From: Paracoccaceae bacterium
GTDB taxonomy: Bacteria; Pseudomonadota; Alphaproteobacteria; Rhodobacterales; Rhodobacteraceae
Length of the DNA: 64,000 bases
Reading direction: 5' to 3'
Assembly: GCA_003605175.1 (NCBI GenBank)
Contig: QWDA01000001.1
Span: forward strand, 248,001-312,000
In this document: positions 59,527-64,000 of the stretch, one piece after another
How the letters are laid out: every line of letters starts with the position of its first letter
Numbering within the stretch: the first letter of the stretch is position 1
The notes under the pieces: generated by a model
The model's input: only the letters and a program-made list of their open reading frames with translations
What the model was told of the DNA's origin: nothing
The model's database searches: none
Made by a program: the position numbers and the translations under genes

Positions 59527-61728
59527 TCAGTCCGCGCGCGGAAGGAAGATGCCGTTGATCATCACGCCGTCTTCCGCGAAGTCCACGTCGACCTCCGGCG
59601 CGTTCGCGGGCGCCATTTCCATTTGGCCGGCCAATTGTCCCATTGGCTGGCTGTTCTCGGCGAAGTGGAAATAGGAGCAGAAGAGGCCGCCAGGGCGGAA
59701 CACCCGCAGGGCCCGGCGCAAGGCTCCGGATTCCCGATCGAGCCGCGCCCGCAGGCCGTCCGGCAAGCTGTCCGTCTCCTGCGCCAGCCGCCCCAGGAGC
59801 GCATCGGCATAGCTCATGGCGTCGGAGGTCATCGGCACGCCGCGCGCCGCCGCCTCGACGAGGTATTCGGCGACCGCGACGACCGTGCCGTCGTCGCCGC
59901 TGCCCTGCCGCCAGAGCTGCTCGGCCCAGAGCACCGGGCCGTCGGGAAGATGCGGAAACCAGTCGGCCAGATTGTGCAGCCATTCGCCGATCAGGTCGAG
60001 CCGGTTGGCCCGCAGGAGCACCGTCGCGGCGATGGTCGCCGCCAGCGGCGAGGCCCGCTTGCCCGCCACGAGATCGCGCAGTTCGGCGGCGTCCTCCAGC
60101 CGGTCAAGGGCGCCGCGCCAGTCGGCGGTCTGGTATTTGCGCCAGATCCCGGCCGCGCGGGCCAGCGGCGACATCCGGTCGCCGTCCCAGGGCACCGCGT
60201 CGAGGGACAGGATCCGGGGCTCCGACCCGAGGCTCATGGTGACGTCCAGGTCGAACCCGGTCTTTCCCGAACCGTCGCGGGGCAGGACGACGCCGACACC
60301 GCCCCGGCCGAAATCGCTCAACTGGAGCCAGTGCCCCCGAAGGTCATATTCGTCGATGATCAGCCGGATCCGGTAGGTCGCGTGGCTCTGGCTGTCGGGG
60401 GCGAAGGTCTCGCTGCGGTCCACGCGCAGCACGCGGATGCGGGCGGGATCGACCCAGGTGCCGCCCTCCAGCGCCGCGACCCTCAGGGAGCCGGAAAACA
60501 GCGCGGTCACGCTTTCATGGCCGAAGAGCCGGTGGCCGACGCCGAAATCCTGCGCCCATCCCGCGGCCTGCAGGGCCGGGTCGTCGAGCTCCTGGCGCTC
60601 GCGGATGTCGGGGGTTCCGTCGTCCTGCCCGCCGAGCGCGGCCTTCAGGTAATGCGCCAGCGCGTCGGTGGCATTGGAGGACCGGTAGGCCTCGAACCCC
60701 CCGCCATCGCCCGCCGGTGCGACCTCGAACGCCTCCTCCTCCGCCAGGTCCAGCTCGGTGACCACGCCGTCGACGTCGTGCTCCATCAGGGGCGTCACGT
60801 CCTGCACCGCGTTGGAGCCGCTCTTCCTGATCAGCGCCGGCACCCGGAAGCGGACGAAGGGAAACAGGTTGAGAAAGCGGATGCTGCCCCGGCCCTGGTC
60901 GCCGGGCACCGCGATGTTCGCGGCGCGGAGGCCTTCCAGCAGGGCCTGGCCGAAGATCGTCTCGCCGTCCTGCGCGCGCTTCGGCTGCCAGGCTTGTTTC
61001 GAAGCGGTGGTGGCGTTCAGCACGGCGTCGAAGGCAATTTCCTGGTAGGTCTTCCGGCTCGGTTCCACGTTCAGGATATTGGTGCCGTCGAACTTCTGCT
61101 CCCGGAGCGCCTGGGCATCGTTGCGGCAGGCGTCGAGGAAATAGTACCGCACCCCCACCTTCACCGATTTCATTCCCATGCGGATGTTGAGCGAGCTGAT
61201 CGCGTCGTTGATATCGGCGTATTGATCGTTGCCGAGGTAATCGCTGGGCAGGAGCATCTGGTTCTGCACCGTCGACTGGATGCCATGGCCGCTGAAGAAG
61301 AAGATCGCGCGGGACCGGCTTTGCGCCGCCGGCGGCAGTGCGTCGGGCGCGCTGGCCCAGGCGCGGATCGCCTTGCGGCAATTGTCGAGCGTCGGTTCGA
61401 GGATGTTGTCGCCGACCTCCGGCGCGAAGGATCTTTCGTCCGCCGTGGGCGCGGCGAGGAGCCAGGCGCGCGCGAGCGGCGCGGAGGACATCCGGTATTC
61501 CTTCTCGAGCCAGTGCAGCATGCGCCGCGCGGTGAGGGCGGAGACATAGAGCTGGCCGAGCGAGATCGCCTCGCGCATCCACGGGTCGGTGCCCGCCACC
61601 GGGGCCGCGCCGTCCTTGAGGTGCCGGTAGGCGCTGACGCCGATCAGGACCGCGAAGGTCGCGGGCGAGGTTCCGTCCCAGTCCGAGTCGGCCCAGTAGC
61701 CGGCCGTGTCGGAGGGTTGCAGCGCCAT
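59527..61728 (-). CDS. Caspase-like (C14) peptidase
   Basis: This is a 733-residue protein. The N-terminal caspase-fold domain (about 20-300) has the catalytic His148 in FFFSGHGIQS and Cys201 in YYFLDACRND, the two signature sites of metacaspase-like enzymes. The remaining 430 residues are unassigned and contain a possible beta-rich module (FDLDVTMSLGSEPRILSLDA) and a helical end; they may sense a trigger or hold a substrate. It starts 2 bases after the hydrolase stop, so the two form an operon transcribed toward rtcB. Confidence 0.85.
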   Translation of the reverse strand: MALQPSDTAGYWADSDWDGTSPATFAVLIGVSAYRHLKDGAAPVAGTDPWMREAISLGQLYVSALTARRMLHWLEKEYRMSSAPLARAWLLAAPTADERSFAPEVGDNILEPTLDNCRKAIRAWASAPDALPPAAQSRSRAIFFFSGHGIQSTVQNQMLLPSDYLGNDQYADINDAISSLNIRMGMKSVKVGVRYYFLDACRNDAQALREQKFDGTNILNVEPSRKTYQEIAFDAVLNATTASKQAWQPKRAQDGETIFGQALLEGLRAANIAVPGDQGRGSIRFLNLFPFVRFRVPALIRKSGSNAVQDVTPLMEHDVDGVVTELDLAEEEAFEVAPAGDGGGFEAYRSSNATDALAHYLKAALGGQDDGTPDIRERQELDDPALQAAGWAQDFGVGHRLFGHESVTALFSGSLRVAALEGGTWVDPARIRVLRVDRSETFAPDSQSHATYRIRLIIDEYDLRGHWLQLSDFGRGGVGVVLPRDGSGKTGFDLDVTMSLGSEPRILSLDAVPWDGDRMSPLARAAGIWRKYQTADWRGALDRLEDAAELRDLVAGKRASPLAATIAATVLLRANRLDLIGEWLHNLADWFPHLPDGPVLWAEQLWRQGSGDDGTVVAVAEYLVEAAARGVPMTSDAMSYADALLGRLAQETDSLPDGLRARLDRESGALRRALRVFRPGGLFCSYFHFAENSQPMGQLAGQMEMAPANAPEVDVDFAEDGVMINGIFLPRAD

Positions 61729-61730
61729 GC

Positions 61731-63080
61731 TCAGCCGCCCTGCGCGACGGAAGCGGCGATCTTCCGGGCCATCTTGCGGTAGAAGCTCGGGGTCTGGAGA
61801 TAGGCGCCATGGGCGGAGATCAGCGTGCTGCCCGAGCTGTAGCTTTCGTCGTCGACGCCCCGGACGATGTCATGGGCGGTGAAGCTGAGGACGTCGTTGT
61901 AATCCCACACGTTCCACCAGGCGCCGAGATTGCTGCCGGGGTAGGGCGCCGGCTTGCCGGCCATGTATTGCGGGTCGCTGACATGGAACAGCTTGGCTTC
62001 CTCGAAGAACCCGACCTGGCTGGCGGAGGCGCACCAGAAATCCACCTTGATCGCCGACAGCTCCGGTGTCTGCGGCAGGTAGTGGCTGACCGCGTCGTAC
62101 ATCAACTGCCCGCCCATGGAGTGGCTGATCACGACAAGCGGTTCGCCGCCGCGCGCCGCCTTGACGGCGTGAAGCTCCTCCAGGGCCTCGAGCAACAGCT
62201 TCTGGATCGGGCCGGGGTTGCCGGCAGTGCCGCGCCCGTTCAGGTAGACGAAGACATCGCCCAGGAAGCGCGAGACGACGTCGTTCACCGGGCCGCGTGC
62301 CTCGGCGAGAATGACCGAGGCGAGATAGCCCTTGAGATTGTTCACGCGGGTGGAGGCCTCGCCCACGCGGTCGCGGGTGCGCTCCAGCCAGTCGGAGAGC
62401 CCCATGCCGGCCAGGCCATCGGGCGACACTGCGCCATCCCTGACCGCCGTGATCAGGGAGGTGACCGCCTCCCGGTCCGGGACCGGCTGCGCCAGCAGTT
62501 CCTTGGCCTTGCCGCTGGTCGCCAGCGTGTCGGCAGAGATCGCCAGTGCCGTGGCGCGGGCGATCTCGGCCTCGGAGTGTTCCTCTTCCGCCGCCAGATC
62601 CGCGCCCTGCACGATGGCGGTGAGCACGTCGGAGAGGTCGTCCACGTCCAGGGTCAGCAGCAATTCCCGCATTGCCTTCCAATCCTGGCCGCCCTCCACA
62701 GGCGCGTCATCGCCGGATGTGCCGAGCCCGCCGGCGGCCAGGCCGCCGCCGAGCGCGCCTGCATCGGGCGCCGCCTCCGCAGCGGGGCCGTGCGCGGCGA
62801 GCGCATGTGCGAACCGGTCGGATCCCGGTCCCAGCGCGGCGATGGCCGCGTCGCGGTCGGGCGCCTCATCCACGCCCATGCCGAACAGGCGTGAGCGCGG
62901 CCGGGAAATGCCGCCATAGGCCGGCGTGAAGGCGTACTCCCCCCAGAAGACGTCGCGGATTTCCACGCCGTCGGGATCATCGGAAATTTCCTGGGCCAGA
63001 TAGCGCCGGGCAAATCGCTTGAAGATGTGGAAACCGTCGCGGCTGCGGACATTCACGCCGTGGACGTACAAGATGGGCAT
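61731..63080 (-). CDS. Alpha/beta hydrolase paired with the caspase-like protein
   Basis: This 449-residue protein has a hydrolase first strand (MPILYVHGVNVRSRDGF), the nucleophile elbow VVISHSMGGQL (Ser321) and a likely catalytic His in STLISAHGAYLQ. A long helical insertion (about 100-260) separates the first strand from the elbow; it could be a lid or a cleavable inhibitory segment. Lipase or esterase activity is plausible. It is the first gene of the two-gene operon. Confidence 0.8.
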   Translation of the reverse strand: MPILYVHGVNVRSRDGFHIFKRFARRYLAQEISDDPDGVEIRDVFWGEYAFTPAYGGISRPRSRLFGMGVDEAPDRDAAIAALGPGSDRFAHALAAHGPAAEAAPDAGALGGGLAAGGLGTSGDDAPVEGGQDWKAMRELLLTLDVDDLSDVLTAIVQGADLAAEEEHSEAEIARATALAISADTLATSGKAKELLAQPVPDREAVTSLITAVRDGAVSPDGLAGMGLSDWLERTRDRVGEASTRVNNLKGYLASVILAEARGPVNDVVSRFLGDVFVYLNGRGTAGNPGPIQKLLLEALEELHAVKAARGGEPLVVISHSMGGQLMYDAVSHYLPQTPELSAIKVDFWCASASQVGFFEEAKLFHVSDPQYMAGKPAPYPGSNLGAWWNVWDYNDVLSFTAHDIVRGVDDESYSSGSTLISAHGAYLQTPSFYRKMARKIAASVAQGG

Positions 63081-63273
63081 CTTGTCGGCCTCAATATGCT
63101 ACTAAAATCTATGCGATCAGGCTGCGTAAGCGGGCGCGATCTGTCAAGCTGTTGCTACGGATTGCGCCGGGCGCGCGCGGGAAACGGCGCCAGGGTCTGC
63201 GCCCTCGGCGCGGCCAGCCCGATGTCGCGACCGGCGGTCCGAGCGGGAAACGTCTGAAGAGAGATTGGCTGCC

Positions 63274-63348
63274 TGGCTGGGGTGGTAGGATTCGAACCTA
63301 CGGTACACGGTACCAAAAACCGCTGCCTTACCACTTGGCTACACCCCA
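63274..63348 (-). tRNA. tRNA-Gln (anticodon TTG)
   Basis: On the minus strand the acceptor TGGGGTG/CACCCCA is fully paired, with a D arm GCCAAGTGGTAAGGC, anticodon stem GCGGT/ACCGT around TTTTGGT (anticodon TTG), T arm GTAGG-TTCGAAT-CCTAC, discriminator G and encoded CCA. It is a normal, complete tRNA. Its 3' end faces the caspase/RNA-repair region. Confidence 0.97.
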
Positions 63349-63416
63349 GCGGGCCGGCATCACTTACTGCCATGCGGACGGCCTCGCAAGACGCCGCCCG
63401 CACTTTTTTCGCATTC

Positions 63417-64000
<584 letters not shown>

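Overview
The window is chromosomal DNA from a GC-rich alphaproteobacterium, most likely in the Rhodobacterales (Rhodobacteraceae/Paracoccaceae). Support comes from the rhizobial-type L-rhamnose locus, the soxB-D-A-G sarcosine oxidase genes, the ccmI-ruvX-DUF1289 and yajC-secD-secF-Mth938 gene orders, ATP-type pckA, an Flp/Tad pilus locus and dense ATGA start/stop overlaps. No plasmid, phage or insertion-sequence gene was recognised.

Layout. (1) 1-8.1 kb: rhamnose catabolism, with rhaR-S-T-P-Q leftward and rhaD-rhaI rightward from a GTCAAT-rich divergent promoter region. (2) 8.2-11.8 kb: a CecR/YbhGFS-like drug exporter operon behind its TetR-type regulator. (3) 12.5-15.5 kb: a Cache-PAS sensor kinase and a FixJ-type response regulator. 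(4) 15.6-20.1 kb: a glycosyltransferase, then DUF1289, RuvX and CcmI. (5) 20.3-26.1 kb: heterotetrameric sarcosine oxidase, split by a small membrane-protein gene. (6) 26.4-34.5 kb: a secreted hypothetical protein, Fe superoxide dismutase, a YejA-like peptide-binding protein, SerS, a pentapeptide-repeat protein with a membrane partner, a coiled-coil membrane protein, a repeat-filled gap and a small HNH protein. (7) 34.7-39.1 kb: a YajC-like small protein, YajC-SecD-SecF, a TauE/SafE permease and an Mth938-like protein. (8) 39.3-41.6 kb: a BisC/TorA-type molybdoenzyme. (9) 41.6-51.7 kb: the Flp/Tad pilus locus with a LuxR-type regulator but no secretin. (10) 52-53.4 kb: an AraC regulator divergent from a DUF1330 gene.

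(11) 53.4-59.4 kb is the most striking part: an RNA-repair locus. rtcR (leftward) is divergent from rsr, a bacterial Ro60 orthologue. rsr is followed by five tandem Y-RNA-like genes. Each has the same two-part terminal stem (GGCGAAUG paired near UUGUCG). Two enclose complete, circularly permuted tRNA mimics, one with an internal ACCA. A metallophosphoesterase gene sits between the second and third Y RNA, a degenerate linear tRNA-like element sits between the fourth and fifth, and rtcB follows the fifth. The likely picture is that RNA damage activates RtcR, which raises Rsr with its Y RNAs for RNA binding and quality control, the phosphoesterase for end processing, and RtcB for ligation. rtcA is not present here.

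(12) 59.5-63.1 kb: a caspase-like peptidase paired with an alpha/beta hydrolase, transcribed toward rtcB. tRNA-Gln(TTG) and the 3' part of pckA close the window.

Two families of intergenic repeats recur: a 60-bp block with three 11-bp direct repeats (two copies) and a palindrome around GGGCAGGCGCTCGCCC (six copies).
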